A DNA stretch of 64,000 bases from UBA7672 sp965229115 (GTDB lineage Bacteria > Pseudomonadota > Alphaproteobacteria > Caulobacterales > Hyphomonadaceae): positions 2,542,001 to 2,606,000 of the forward strand of contig CBDDIR010000003.1 of NCBI GenBank assembly GCA_965229115.1, given 5' to 3'. Below are positions 33,701 through 41,787 of this stretch, one piece after another (position 1 is the first letter of the stretch; every line of letters begins with the position of its first letter). A model generated the notes under the pieces. The model searched no databases, was not told the origin of the DNA, and worked only from the letters and a program-made list of their open reading frames with translations. Both the position numbers and the translations under genes were made by a program.

Positions 33701-34187
33701 CTACACGGCTGGCGCCCGCGCCACCTACAACCTCCCGCTGGGCTGGTTGGATGTGAAGCCGTTCGTCGCCGCAGATTTCATCGGCTTCAAGCAGGACGGC
33801 TATAAGGAAACGGCCACGACCGACTCGAAGCTCGCAATCGATGCCGGCGACGCCGATGCAACGCTCGCGACCGCATCATACGGCGTTTCGCTGATCGGCA
33901 ATCTGGGGTCGGACAACGCGTTCGCGATCAAGCCGCAACTGACGGTCGGCTACCGCAACATTCTGAGCTGGGACAGCACCCCGGCCGCGATGCGCTTCGC
34001 AGGCAATACCGCCGGAACCACCTTCACGCTCGATCCGGGTCTGGAACCCGAGGATGCGATCGTGGCGGGCCTCGGCATCAATGTCAGCAGCCAGTTCCTG
34101 AACGTCAAACTCGGCTACGATGCAGAGCTTGGCGACAACTCCATGACGCACTACGGATCGATCACGCTCCGTATGGCCTTCTGGTAG
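30786..34187 (+). CDS. Large autotransporter (type Va) outer-membrane protein
   Basis: 1133 residues. ATG 30786 starts a signal peptide (MTFKMRLLLGAAAPLVFTLP, cleavage near AVAQ); AGGAG lies about 13 bases upstream. The passenger (about 25-830) is made of repeated beta-helix turns rich in NxGxI/T, such as SVTNAGTISIP, LVNNGTIGATVN and VVNNGLISAQA, plus acidic stretches (DTDNDGDLDG, LDDDKDGNVTE) that may bind calcium. From about residue 855 (GGAWVEEFGVYHKTD) a 12-strand autotransporter barrel begins and ends GSITLRMAFW, with the aromatic C-terminus. It would display or secrete the passenger at the cell surface; adhesion is the usual role, not shown here. Confidence 0.9.
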   Translation: MTFKMRLLLGAAAPLVFTLPAVAQVSIATATTAPVRTSTANGGAASDVSITTAGSITLATPAAGTAAVTIDSNNSVTNAGTISIPNTNDVVGVRILPGFTGSFTNTGTVSVLEDYTRTDTDNDGDLDGPLATGSNRVGVLIEPGGTMNGNIVLNGAVAVEGNNSYGVSVRSILNGNYTQNSSVTVTGSNSVGVDLRENVTGNVELNNVSAQGEGAVGVRSLGDVAGEFMIDGSVSATGFTSVDPRDVNYIDPFIPRTDGKTSAQLRDADDLLVGGSAVEIRGSLAHGFLINGAAVGGVDPTDDIKDVVQDFNENRSTGSVSSFGSAPAVSIRAQDGAAGRNITLARVRETVLDTLDDDKDGNVTEVIGTFNYDYGFMNRGIVTANGLNVGFAATGVDIAGSADGTHTTTIDGGVFNGGTITATSFEANATGVRIGAGATTPQLVNNGTIGATVNTVTNHDAFAVLIDTGANVGTVVNNGLISAQAYGFDGDAVAFRDLSGTVTNFTNTSRIAAGYIDKNTTDSITSGTGQSIAVDLSRNTTGVVFTQNEAADNARIFGGIALGSGNDQLNLLSGEIGGNINFGTGSDALTITSAKLTGDAIFGGTGAAVNLNAAEMTGALTLGSANGSLSFTNGTIYNGAISRSGTGPMSLTVNNSTVNNSGVGTLNLTSMSTANAAKIGLVVNNARVTSNTPIYNVAGTATIGANTLFTPVFSQFAKNPFTLRVVNATTLNLGGPLSAMLNTNAPYIYDVALTQPNANAIDLVVDVKTATELGLNTRHASAYGAVLDLLGNDDTLGAAVTSIPGAGEFMRGWADLMPGSDAAVMRVLSSNATAAFGATANRLDLIANKPDAPGGAWVEEFGVYHKTDKTDRSLGVDGGGFGVAAGVDLLSNGTSLIGAYAALESAELEESSRTSAPLNVAQTAFGLYGGWVNGNLAINGAASYGFVDFTSDRQVAIGAITDRLRAEWKGQSYTAGARATYNLPLGWLDVKPFVAADFIGFKQDGYKETATTDSKLAIDAGDADATLATASYGVSLIGNLGSDNAFAIKPQLTVGYRNILSWDSTPAAMRFAGNTAGTTFTLDPGLEPEDAIVAGLGINVSSQFLNVKLGYDAELGDNSMTHYGSITLRMAFW

Positions 34188-34298
34188 GACCGACCCAACT
34201 TCAGGCTATTTCGTTGCGCTGACGCCATATCGCCTTCTGCGACTTGGCGCCGGGGACATGCGTCGCTATCTGCTGGCGTAACCGCGGAGCAGTTGCGC

Positions 34299-35519
34299 AT
34301 GACCATGCCTGGGCGGATCGGTCTTCTGGGATGCCTTGCAATCGCGGGCTGCGCCACCGCGCCCCGGCTCGACACGCCGCCTGCTTCACCTGCTGACGCC
34401 ACCCCGCCCGGTTTCATGCAGCCGATCCGCACCGATGCGATGGATCGCAACTTCCTGATCGAGCAGCTCCCCAAGACGGCGCGCGCCATCAAGGCAATGA
34501 GCGATGGCTCGGTGGACATTCTCGCCCTGTCCGGCGGGGGCGCAGGCGGCGCTTACGGCGCAGGCATCCTTGTGGGCCTGACTGCCGCGAACCAGCGTCC
34601 CATCTACGAGATCGTGACCGGCGTATCGACCGGCGCGCTGATCGCCCCATTCGCCTTCCTCGGCCCCGAATGGGACAACAAGCTGACCGAAGCCTATGGC
34701 GGCACCGCGACCGACAAGCTGCTGGTCTCGCGCGGTCTCGGCATGCTGTTCGGGTCCAGCGTGTTTGAAGGCGGCCCGTTGCAGGAGCTGGTCGAACGCT
34801 TTGTCGATGACGAACTGATCGACGCGGTTGCGAAGGAAGCAAAGACCGGTCGCCTTCTCCTCGTCGCGACCACGAACCTCGACCGCGAGGAGACGGTTAT
34901 CTGGAACATGGGCGCCATCGCTCAGGAGGGCGGCGATCGCGCGCGCGAACTGTTCCAGGATGTGCTGGTCGCGTCGGCAAGTGTTCCGGGCGTCTTTCCG
35001 CCCGTGATGATCGACGTCGAGAAAGACGGCCAGAAATTCCAGGAGATGCACGTCGACGGCGGCGCTTCCACGCCCTTCTTCATCGCACCTGACATTGCCC
35101 TGATCATGGGCGACCCACCCGAAAGCCTGCGTGGCGCGCATATCTATGTCATCGTCAACGGTCCGGCTTCTTCGCCCGCACGCACCACGCTGAACAACCC
35201 GGTCGATGTCGCCTCGCGCAGTTTCACCGCCGTGATGAACCACATGACGCGCAACGCACTGGTGCAGGCCGATGTCTTCGCGAAGCGTGGCGGCATGACA
35301 TTCGACTTCACCATGATCCCGGCGGAAGTCGCCTATGCCGGCCCGCTCGCCTTCGATCAGGTCAGCATGAGCGACACGTTCGGCTATGGCGTACGCTGTG
35401 CCGCGAAGAAACTGGCCTGGGTCAATCCGCAGATCGCGATGGAACGCAACGCCCAGGTCGGTAACGAGATTGCACAACTCGATGCGGCCAGCTGCCCGAA
35501 GCTGGCAACCCCGGAATAG
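34299..35519 (+). CDS. Patatin-like phospholipase lipoprotein
   Basis: 406 residues from ATG 34299, with GGAG ten bases upstream. Lipobox IAGC near residue 19 indicates a lipoprotein. The patatin domain is complete: SGGGAGGAYGAGIL (oxyanion hole), GVSTGALIAPFAFLG with the nucleophile Ser of the GxSxG motif, and HVDGGASTPFF with the catalytic Asp of the DGG motif. It would hydrolyse acyl esters of phospholipids in the periplasm or at the outer membrane. The gene is 12 bases from gabD, so the two may be co-transcribed, although no functional link is obvious. Confidence 0.9.
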   Translation: MTMPGRIGLLGCLAIAGCATAPRLDTPPASPADATPPGFMQPIRTDAMDRNFLIEQLPKTARAIKAMSDGSVDILALSGGGAGGAYGAGILVGLTAANQRPIYEIVTGVSTGALIAPFAFLGPEWDNKLTEAYGGTATDKLLVSRGLGMLFGSSVFEGGPLQELVERFVDDELIDAVAKEAKTGRLLLVATTNLDREETVIWNMGAIAQEGGDRARELFQDVLVASASVPGVFPPVMIDVEKDGQKFQEMHVDGGASTPFFIAPDIALIMGDPPESLRGAHIYVIVNGPASSPARTTLNNPVDVASRSFTAVMNHMTRNALVQADVFAKRGGMTFDFTMIPAEVAYAGPLAFDQVSMSDTFGYGVRCAAKKLAWVNPQIAMERNAQVGNEIAQLDAASCPKLATPE

Positions 35520-35531
35520 TGGAGACCTGAC

Positions 35532-37001
35532 ATGGCCGACGGCGAAGGCGAACTGAACCGCATCGGACTCAAGCGCGGCGATCTCTTCCGCGAGCAGTGC
35601 TATATCGACGGCAAGTGGACTGGCGATCCCACGGTCGAAGTCCGCAACCCGGCGACGCGCGGCGTGATCGGCCGCATCCCCAATCTCGGCAAGTCAGAAA
35701 CTGAGCGCGCTGTCGCCGCCGCTCACGCGGCGCTGCCGAAATGGCGACGCCTGACGGCCAAGGATCGCGCCGTCATCATGCGCAAATGGAACGACCTGAT
35801 GGTGAAGCATCAGGAAGACCTCGCCCGCCTTATGACAGCTGAGCAGGGCAAGCCCTTGGCCGAAGCGCGCGGCGAAGTCGTCTATGCCGGCTCGTTCTTC
35901 GAATGGTTCGGCGAGGAGGCCAAGCGCGCCTATGGCGACGTGATCCCCGGCCCGGCAACCGACCGCCGCATTATGGTGATCAAGCAGCCGGTCGGCGTCG
36001 TTGGCGCGATCACGCCGTGGAACTTCCCGGCCGCGATGATCACACGCAAGGTCGGCCCGGCCATCGCAGCTGGCTGCACAGTCGTGCTGAAACCTTCCGA
36101 GCTGACGCCCTATTCCGCTTTCGCCATTGCTGCACTTGGCGAGGAAGCCGGCCTGCCGCCGGGCGTGCTCAACATCGTCACGGGCGATGCCGAGCCGATC
36201 GGGCGCGTGCTAACGGAAGATCCGCGCATCGCGAAGTTCACCTTCACGGGCTCAACGCCGGTCGGCAAGAAACTGGCGGCTCAGTGCACCACGACGGTCA
36301 AGCGCGTGTCGCTGGAACTTGGCGGCAATGCACCCTTCCTCGTGTTCGACGATGCCGATCTTGAGGCCGCCGTCGCCGGCGGGATCATCTCGAAGTTCCG
36401 CAACACGGGTCAGACCTGTGTCTGCGCGAACCGCTTCTTCGTGCAGGACGGCATCTACGAGAAGTTCGCCAAGCTGCTGGCCGAGAAAGCCGCGGACCTC
36501 GTCGTCGGCGACGGCCTCGCTGGCGTGACGCAGCAAGGTCCGCTCATCAACATGAAGGCGCTGGAGAAGGTCGAGGCCCACGTTGCCGACGCCTTGGATC
36601 ACGGCGCCAAGGCGCTGATCGGCGCGGCGAAAGACAAGCACGGCGGCTCCTTCTACCAGCCGACAGTGCTGCGTGATGTGGCTCCGGACGCCCTCTTGGC
36701 GCGCGAGGAAACCTTTGGCCCGGTCGCCGGCTTGATCCGCTTCGAGGACGAAGCCGACGCGATCCGCATGGCGAACGACTCGCGTGCGGGGCTGGCAGCT
36801 TATGCCTATACCAGCAACCTCTCCCGCTCCTGGCGCGTGGCTGAGGGGCTGGAATACGGCATGGTCGGCATGAACACCGGCCTGATCTCCACCGAGGTGT
36901 CGCCGTTCGGCGGCGTCAAGGAATCCGGCATCGGGCGCGAAGGCTCGCATTACGGCATCGACGAATTCCTGGACGTCAAAGCTGTTACCATTCAGCTTTA
37001 A
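35532..37001 (+). CDS. gabD: NAD(P)-dependent succinate-semialdehyde dehydrogenase
   Basis: 489 residues. Aldehyde dehydrogenase superfamily with the GabD subgroup pattern: EVRNPATRGVIGRIPNLG, ITPWNFPAAMITRKVGPA, the catalytic Glu in VSLELGGNAPFLVFDD and the catalytic Cys in NTGQTCVCANRFFVQ. The end SPFGGVKESGIGREGSHYGI is standard. It converts succinate semialdehyde to succinate, closing the GABA degradation route. A GABA-type permease follows 65 bases downstream, supporting a GABA role; no transaminase (gabT) is in the window. Confidence 0.95.
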   Translation: MADGEGELNRIGLKRGDLFREQCYIDGKWTGDPTVEVRNPATRGVIGRIPNLGKSETERAVAAAHAALPKWRRLTAKDRAVIMRKWNDLMVKHQEDLARLMTAEQGKPLAEARGEVVYAGSFFEWFGEEAKRAYGDVIPGPATDRRIMVIKQPVGVVGAITPWNFPAAMITRKVGPAIAAGCTVVLKPSELTPYSAFAIAALGEEAGLPPGVLNIVTGDAEPIGRVLTEDPRIAKFTFTGSTPVGKKLAAQCTTTVKRVSLELGGNAPFLVFDDADLEAAVAGGIISKFRNTGQTCVCANRFFVQDGIYEKFAKLLAEKAADLVVGDGLAGVTQQGPLINMKALEKVEAHVADALDHGAKALIGAAKDKHGGSFYQPTVLRDVAPDALLAREETFGPVAGLIRFEDEADAIRMANDSRAGLAAYAYTSNLSRSWRVAEGLEYGMVGMNTGLISTEVSPFGGVKESGIGREGSHYGIDEFLDVKAVTIQL

Positions 37002-37066
37002 GCCGGAACCAGTTGCCAAGCTCCCGAAGTCAGGTGCTCATACCGCGTTAGCGCGGGGAGAGCTGC

Positions 37067-38449
37067 TTGGAACACGCCACGACTGACGCCGTACCGGGCG
37101 CGCCCACGTTGGCGAAGTCCCTGCGCGCCCGCCATGTGGCGATGATCTCGATCGGTGGCATTATTGGCGGCGGGTTGTTCGTCAACTCGATGGTCGCGAT
37201 TGCGAACATCGGCCCCGCCGTCGTGGTCAGCTATCTCCTTACTGGCGCCATCGTGTTCTTTGTGATGCGCATGATCGGCGAGATGGCGATGGCCTATCCC
37301 GACACGGGCGCGTTCACCGAGTTCTCGCGCATTGGGTTGGGCAACCTCGCCGGCTTCACGTCGGGCTGGCTTTACTGGTATTTCTGGGTCGTCGTCGTGG
37401 CGTTCGAGGCGATCGTCGGCGCGCGCATCATGGCGCAATGGCTGCCGCCTGAAATTCCGCCCTGGATCACCGCAGCCGTTCTCACTGTTCTGCTCACCGG
37501 GTCCAACCTGCTGTCGACGCGCAGCTATGGCGAGTTCGAGTTCTGGTTTTCATCGATCAAGGTCGCAGCGATCATCATCTTCATCGTTATCGGCCTCGCC
37601 TACATCTTCGGCTGGAACCCGACCGGACAAAGCACGCTGGGCAACCTCGTCGCCTATGAGGGCTTTGCGCCGATGGGCTGGTCGCCTGTTCTGGTTGGCG
37701 TGGTATCGTTGATTTTCACGCTGGTGGGTGCGGAGATCGCGACTGTTGCCGCGGCTGAGGCGCGCGAGGGGCACAAGGTGATCGCCAACCTCACCACCAC
37801 GCTGATCTTCCGCATCCTCGTGTTCTACGTGCTTTCCATCGCTGTCATCGTCGCCGTCGTGCCGTGGACCGAGATTGCGGCACAATCGAAGATCCAGGTG
37901 ATGTCGCCCTTCACCATGGCGCTCGACCGGGTCGGCATTCCCGGTGCGGTCATGGCGATGGACATCATCGTTCTGGTAGCTGTGCTGTCCTGCCTGAACT
38001 CCGGCATCTATGTCGCCTCGCGCGTGATGTTCACGCTGGCGTCCAAAGGCGACGCGCCAAAGTCCATCGTGAAGCTGGACAGCCGCGGCGTGCCGACGCG
38101 AGCTATCCTTGTCGCGGCCGTTCTATCATTGGTCTGTGTCGTGATGGATGCGTTCCTGAAGGACTGGTTCTCCTTCCTGCTCAACGCTTCCGGCGCGCTG
38201 ATGCTTTTCATCTACATGACAATCGTCGCCGCTCACCTCGTACTGCGCAAACGCATCCCGCCGGAAAAGCTGCAGCTAAAAACCTGGTTCTATCCATGGT
38301 CAGGAATTATCGCGCTTGCAGCAATGGGCGCGGTGCTTGTCGCCATGACATTCAAGGAGGGCAGCCGCAACGAGCTGATTGCCTCGACGGCGTGCCTGCT
38401 GGTCTTCGTGGCGGGCTATTTCACCTTCAGGCGTGGGCGTGCGACGTAA
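37067..38449 (+). CDS. Amino-acid permease, GABA/AAT type (APC superfamily)
   Basis: 460 residues with 12 membrane helices. TTG 37067 is taken as start because GGGGAG lies seven bases upstream and no ATG precedes the first helix. The first helix (RHVAMISIGGIIGGGLFVNS) has the conserved GGxIGxGLF binding segment, and IGEMAMAYPDTGAFTEFS follows. It is closest in pattern to GabP/AnsP/ProY permeases of the amino acid transporter family. With gabD immediately upstream, uptake of 4-aminobutyrate is the most likely job, though substrate cannot be read from sequence alone. Confidence 0.9.
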   Translation: MEHATTDAVPGAPTLAKSLRARHVAMISIGGIIGGGLFVNSMVAIANIGPAVVVSYLLTGAIVFFVMRMIGEMAMAYPDTGAFTEFSRIGLGNLAGFTSGWLYWYFWVVVVAFEAIVGARIMAQWLPPEIPPWITAAVLTVLLTGSNLLSTRSYGEFEFWFSSIKVAAIIIFIVIGLAYIFGWNPTGQSTLGNLVAYEGFAPMGWSPVLVGVVSLIFTLVGAEIATVAAAEAREGHKVIANLTTTLIFRILVFYVLSIAVIVAVVPWTEIAAQSKIQVMSPFTMALDRVGIPGAVMAMDIIVLVAVLSCLNSGIYVASRVMFTLASKGDAPKSIVKLDSRGVPTRAILVAAVLSLVCVVMDAFLKDWFSFLLNASGALMLFIYMTIVAAHLVLRKRIPPEKLQLKTWFYPWSGIIALAAMGAVLVAMTFKEGSRNELIASTACLLVFVAGYFTFRRGRAT

Positions 38450-38561
38450 CGTCAATTCGCTGATACAATCTTGGCCAAGGCTGACGCTAGCGTCCGGCAT
38501 GGAACGGCGCCAATCTCCCTGACAGCGCCAAGAAGAAGCGCAACGCTTGAGGGAACGGCCA

Positions 38562-40295
38562 ATGCAAAATCTTGCCAATGGTTCGCGCGAGGCGCGGACG
38601 TTCGACGCCATCGTGGTCGGCAGCGGCATCAGCGGAGGCTGGGCGGCGAAGGAGCTTACGGAGAAGGGCCTCAAGACGCTCGTGCTCGAGCGTGGGCGAC
38701 AGGTGAAGCACCCGCAGGACTACAAAACATTCGGCATGAACCCGTGGGACTTCCGCTATGCTGGCGGACGCACGCCGCAGGACGAGATCGACAAGCATTA
38801 TCCCAAGCAGGCGCGCACCGGTTACACGATCAACGACCAGTGGAAGCATTTCTTCGTCAAGGATGACGAGCATCCCTATACCGAAGTGAACCGCTTCGAC
38901 TGGATGCGCGGCTATCAGGTCGGCGGACGCTCGCTGGTGTGGGCGCGCCAGAGCTATCGCCACAGCGATCTGGATTTTGAAGCCAATGCCAAGGAAGGCG
39001 TCGGCGTCGACTGGCCGGTGCGGTATGCCGAGATGGCCCCTTGGTATTCCTATGTCGAGAAGTGGATCGGCGTGAGCGGCCAGACCGAAGGCCTGCCCCA
39101 GCTTCCCGATGGCGACTTCCAGCCGCCGATGGAAATGAACGTCGTCGAGAGGGATCTCAAGGCCAAGGTCCAGGCCAAGTTCTCCGAGCGCACCGTCACC
39201 ATCGGTCGCGCGGCGCACCTGACCAAGCCGACGGACGAGCAGTTGAAGCTGGGACGCGGCCAGTGCCAGAGCCGTAACCTGTGCATGCGCGGGTGTGCGT
39301 TTGGCGCCTACTTCTCCTCCAACGCTGCAACGCTGGTTGCTGCCGATCACACCGGCAACATGACGCTGCAGCCGGACTCCGTCGTGACCGCGATCCTGTT
39401 CGACAAGGCCGCCAACAAGGCGACCGGCGTGCGCGTGCTCGACACGGAGACCAAGGTCGAGACGGAATACTACGCCAAGGTGATCTTCCTCTGCGCCTCG
39501 GCGCTGAACACCACCTGGATCATGCTGAACTCGTCCAGCGATCGCTTCCCGAGTGGTTTCGGCAACGACTCGGATGAGCTGGGCCGCAACGTGATGGATC
39601 ACCACTTCCTGGTGGGAGCCCAGGCGGATGTGGAGGGGCATGAGGACCGGTACTATGCCGGGCGTCGTCCGAACGGGATCTACATCCCCCGCTTCCGCAA
39701 TCTGGGAACGGCGGCGACCAAGGGCAATGGCTTCAACCGTGGTTATGGCTTCCAGGGCGGCGCAAGCCGAACAGGCTGGCAGCGCCTTGTTGGCGAGATG
39801 GGCTTCGGCAAGGAGCTGAAGGACGAGATCGAACAGCCTGGTGCATGGACGATCGGCATTACTGCCTTCGGCGAGATCCTGCCGTATCGCGACAACCGCG
39901 TGGTGCTGAACAAGGATGTGAAGGACATTCACGGCCTGCCGACGCTCACCATGGACGTCACCATCCGCGAGCAGGAATACGCCATGCGGAAGGACATGCA
40001 GACCACGGCGCTTGAGATGCTCGAGGCTGCGGGCTTCAAGAACGTCAAAGGGTTTGATCGCACGTATGCGCCGGGCCTTGGCATTCACGAGATGGGAACG
40101 GCGCGGATGGGGCGCGATCCCAAGACGTCGGTGCTGAACGCGCACAACCAGGTGCACGCCTGCACCAACGTCTATGTCACGGATGGCGCGGCGATGACGT
40201 CGGCTTCGTGCGTGAACCCGTCGTTGACCTACATGGCGCTTACGGCGCGTGCGGCGGATCATGCCGTCAATGCGCTGAAGCGCGGCGAAATCTGA
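38562..40295 (+). CDS. GMC-family sugar dehydrogenase with probable 3Fe-4S motif (first)
   Basis: 577 residues from ATG 38562 (GAGGGAA upstream). The FAD-binding GxGxxG (VVGSGISGGWAAKEL) opens the protein; the GMC C-terminal substrate domain holds IHEMGTARMG with the catalytic His and CVNPSLTYMALTARA with the Asn. A cysteine motif CQSRNLCMRGC (CX5CX3C) matches, as I recall it, the cluster ligands of bacterial FAD glucose dehydrogenases. It has no signal peptide; its partner downstream does, so export by hitchhiking through Tat is likely. Candidate activity: oxidation of sugars or glycosides at C3, as in glucose 3-dehydrogenase. Confidence 0.88.
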   Translation: MQNLANGSREARTFDAIVVGSGISGGWAAKELTEKGLKTLVLERGRQVKHPQDYKTFGMNPWDFRYAGGRTPQDEIDKHYPKQARTGYTINDQWKHFFVKDDEHPYTEVNRFDWMRGYQVGGRSLVWARQSYRHSDLDFEANAKEGVGVDWPVRYAEMAPWYSYVEKWIGVSGQTEGLPQLPDGDFQPPMEMNVVERDLKAKVQAKFSERTVTIGRAAHLTKPTDEQLKLGRGQCQSRNLCMRGCAFGAYFSSNAATLVAADHTGNMTLQPDSVVTAILFDKAANKATGVRVLDTETKVETEYYAKVIFLCASALNTTWIMLNSSSDRFPSGFGNDSDELGRNVMDHHFLVGAQADVEGHEDRYYAGRRPNGIYIPRFRNLGTAATKGNGFNRGYGFQGGASRTGWQRLVGEMGFGKELKDEIEQPGAWTIGITAFGEILPYRDNRVVLNKDVKDIHGLPTLTMDVTIREQEYAMRKDMQTTALEMLEAAGFKNVKGFDRTYAPGLGIHEMGTARMGRDPKTSVLNAHNQVHACTNVYVTDGAAMTSASCVNPSLTYMALTARAADHAVNALKRGEI

Positions 40296-40307
40296 GGAGC
40301 CAGGCAC

Positions 40308-40910
40308 ATGATGGATCGTCGCGAACTTCTCTACCGCGCCTCGATGCTGCTGGGCGGCACGATTTCGGCCAGCGTTACGGCTGGGGTGCTTGCGGGCTGC
40401 ACCACCACGTCGCCGGGGGTGGCGACTGCGGAGGATACGGGCAAGCCGCTGTCCGGCTTCCTCACTCCGGGGGAGATGGCGATTGTGACGGCGATGGCCG
40501 ATCATATCATCCCGCGCACCGATACGCCGGGTGCGATTGATGTGGGCGTGCCTGCCTACATCGACCGCATGGCGACCGGATATTACCGCGACATCGAGCG
40601 GGGCGTTTTCCGCGCCGGGCTGATGCAGATTGCCAGCGACGCCACGAAGCTGGGCGGCAAGTCGTTTGCGGCGCTCAGCGCTGACGATCAGATCAAGCTG
40701 ATGAAGCAATACGATCAGGCGCAGTATGAGCAGAGCCGCGCCAACCCGACCGGGACGCCCCACTTCTTCCGGATGATCAAGGAGCTGACCATCATCGGCT
40801 ACTGCACGTCGCAACCGGGGGCGACCAAGCTGCTGAAGTACGAGCAGACGCCGGGGCCGTATCGCGGCGACATTCCGTATTCGCAGGTCGGCAAGGCGTG
40901 GGCGCTTTAA
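40308..40910 (+). CDS. Gluconate 2-dehydrogenase subunit 3-like Tat partner (first)
   Basis: 200 residues, 12 bases after the GMC gene. Residues 1-31 form a twin-arginine signal (DRRELLYRASMLLGG) ending in the lipobox LAGC, so it is probably a Tat-exported lipoprotein. The rest (LTPGEMAIVTAMADHIIPRTDTPG) is the gluconate_2-dh3 domain. Such small subunits escort and anchor the flavoprotein subunit. Its last bases overlap the stop codon of the convergent DUF1080 gene. Confidence 0.9.
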   Translation: MMDRRELLYRASMLLGGTISASVTAGVLAGCTTTSPGVATAEDTGKPLSGFLTPGEMAIVTAMADHIIPRTDTPGAIDVGVPAYIDRMATGYYRDIERGVFRAGLMQIASDATKLGGKSFAALSADDQIKLMKQYDQAQYEQSRANPTGTPHFFRMIKELTIIGYCTSQPGATKLLKYEQTPGPYRGDIPYSQVGKAWAL

Positions 40911-41707
40911 TCCAGGCGCTTCATCTCGACCTTCCTGAACTCGATCGGGTTGCCTTCGCTCTGTAGCGAGATGTAGCCGCCATCGAGTTTCAGCTTGCCG
41001 CCGGCTGCGGCGATTAGTGGTTTGGAGTTCGCCATCCGGCCTTCTGGATCAAGCTGCACTTCCGAGTATGTCATCGACGGTATGCCATAGACGCTCTGGA
41101 TCACCGTGCCGTCGGCGGCCACGTCGATCTGGAAGCCGCTCCACACGCCGTTGGCCACAGGCCGAACCTTCGAGCTGATGCAGTGCGTCGTCTCGAGCTT
41201 GCCATTGATCACGACGTTGGTGCCGGGCGAGCACATATTCCCGTTGAAGCGATCCTGCCCCGGGGCCGGGCCGTTCAGCTGCGCCTCGACGGAGACGGGG
41301 AAGCTGTCGTCGACCGCCATCGTTTTCGGGTCCTGGCCAAAGATCATCACGCCGGAGTTGGCGATCGCCCATGCGGGCGTGTCGGCCGGATGCTCTTCCA
41401 GGAAGCGGTATTCGATATAGAGGCGGTAAGCGCCCGTGAGCGGCTTGTTGTAGAACAGGTGGCCGAAGCGTTCGCCGAACTTGTCGTACTTGTCGTAGCT
41501 CACGACGATCGCCCCATCGCGAACGCGGAATGTGTCGGCGTAGTTCTCCCCCAGCGGGAAACCGCGAATCTTGGGCGTCCAGCAGTTAAGCGTCTTGCCG
41601 TCGAACAATTGTATCCAGCCGTCTTCGCCGCTGCGCGGCATCGACGAACATGCGTTTGCTGCAAGTGCGATGGCCGTAACGGCAACGAGCCTTGCCCACG
41701 ATTGCAT
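40907..41707 (-). CDS. DUF1080 / 3-keto-disaccharide hydrolase-like protein (first)
   Basis: 266 residues from ATG 41707 with GAGGGAGC upstream. Signal peptide with a weak lipobox (ANAC). The domain begins GWIQLFDGKTLNCWTPK, followed by FRVRDGAIVVSYDKYDKFGE, the jelly-roll fold of the DUF1080 family. Some members cleave 3-keto-disaccharides. The family's usual middle (YRLYIEYRFLEE, GVMIFGQDP, EAQLNG) is all present. It is encoded opposite to its neighbours and overlaps the stop of the dehydrogenase subunit gene. It probably acts in the periplasm on products of the GMC enzyme. Confidence 0.88.
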   Translation of the reverse strand: MQSWARLVAVTAIALAANACSSMPRSGEDGWIQLFDGKTLNCWTPKIRGFPLGENYADTFRVRDGAIVVSYDKYDKFGERFGHLFYNKPLTGAYRLYIEYRFLEEHPADTPAWAIANSGVMIFGQDPKTMAVDDSFPVSVEAQLNGPAPGQDRFNGNMCSPGTNVVINGKLETTHCISSKVRPVANGVWSGFQIDVAADGTVIQSVYGIPSMTYSEVQLDPEGRMANSKPLIAAAGGKLKLDGGYISLQSEGNPIEFRKVEMKRLD

Positions 41708-41787
41708 GATGTCCGCTCCCTCTTCCCGCGCCGTTCCGGTGGACAGGACTTGCCGCACTGGTAACACTCAACCTTAGAACATGAGCC

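Noticed and set aside
38562..40295. Calling the first GMC protein glucose-fructose oxidoreductase or choline dehydrogenase
   Set aside because: The Cys motif and the subunit-3 partner fit membrane-linked sugar dehydrogenases better; choline dehydrogenases lack both.
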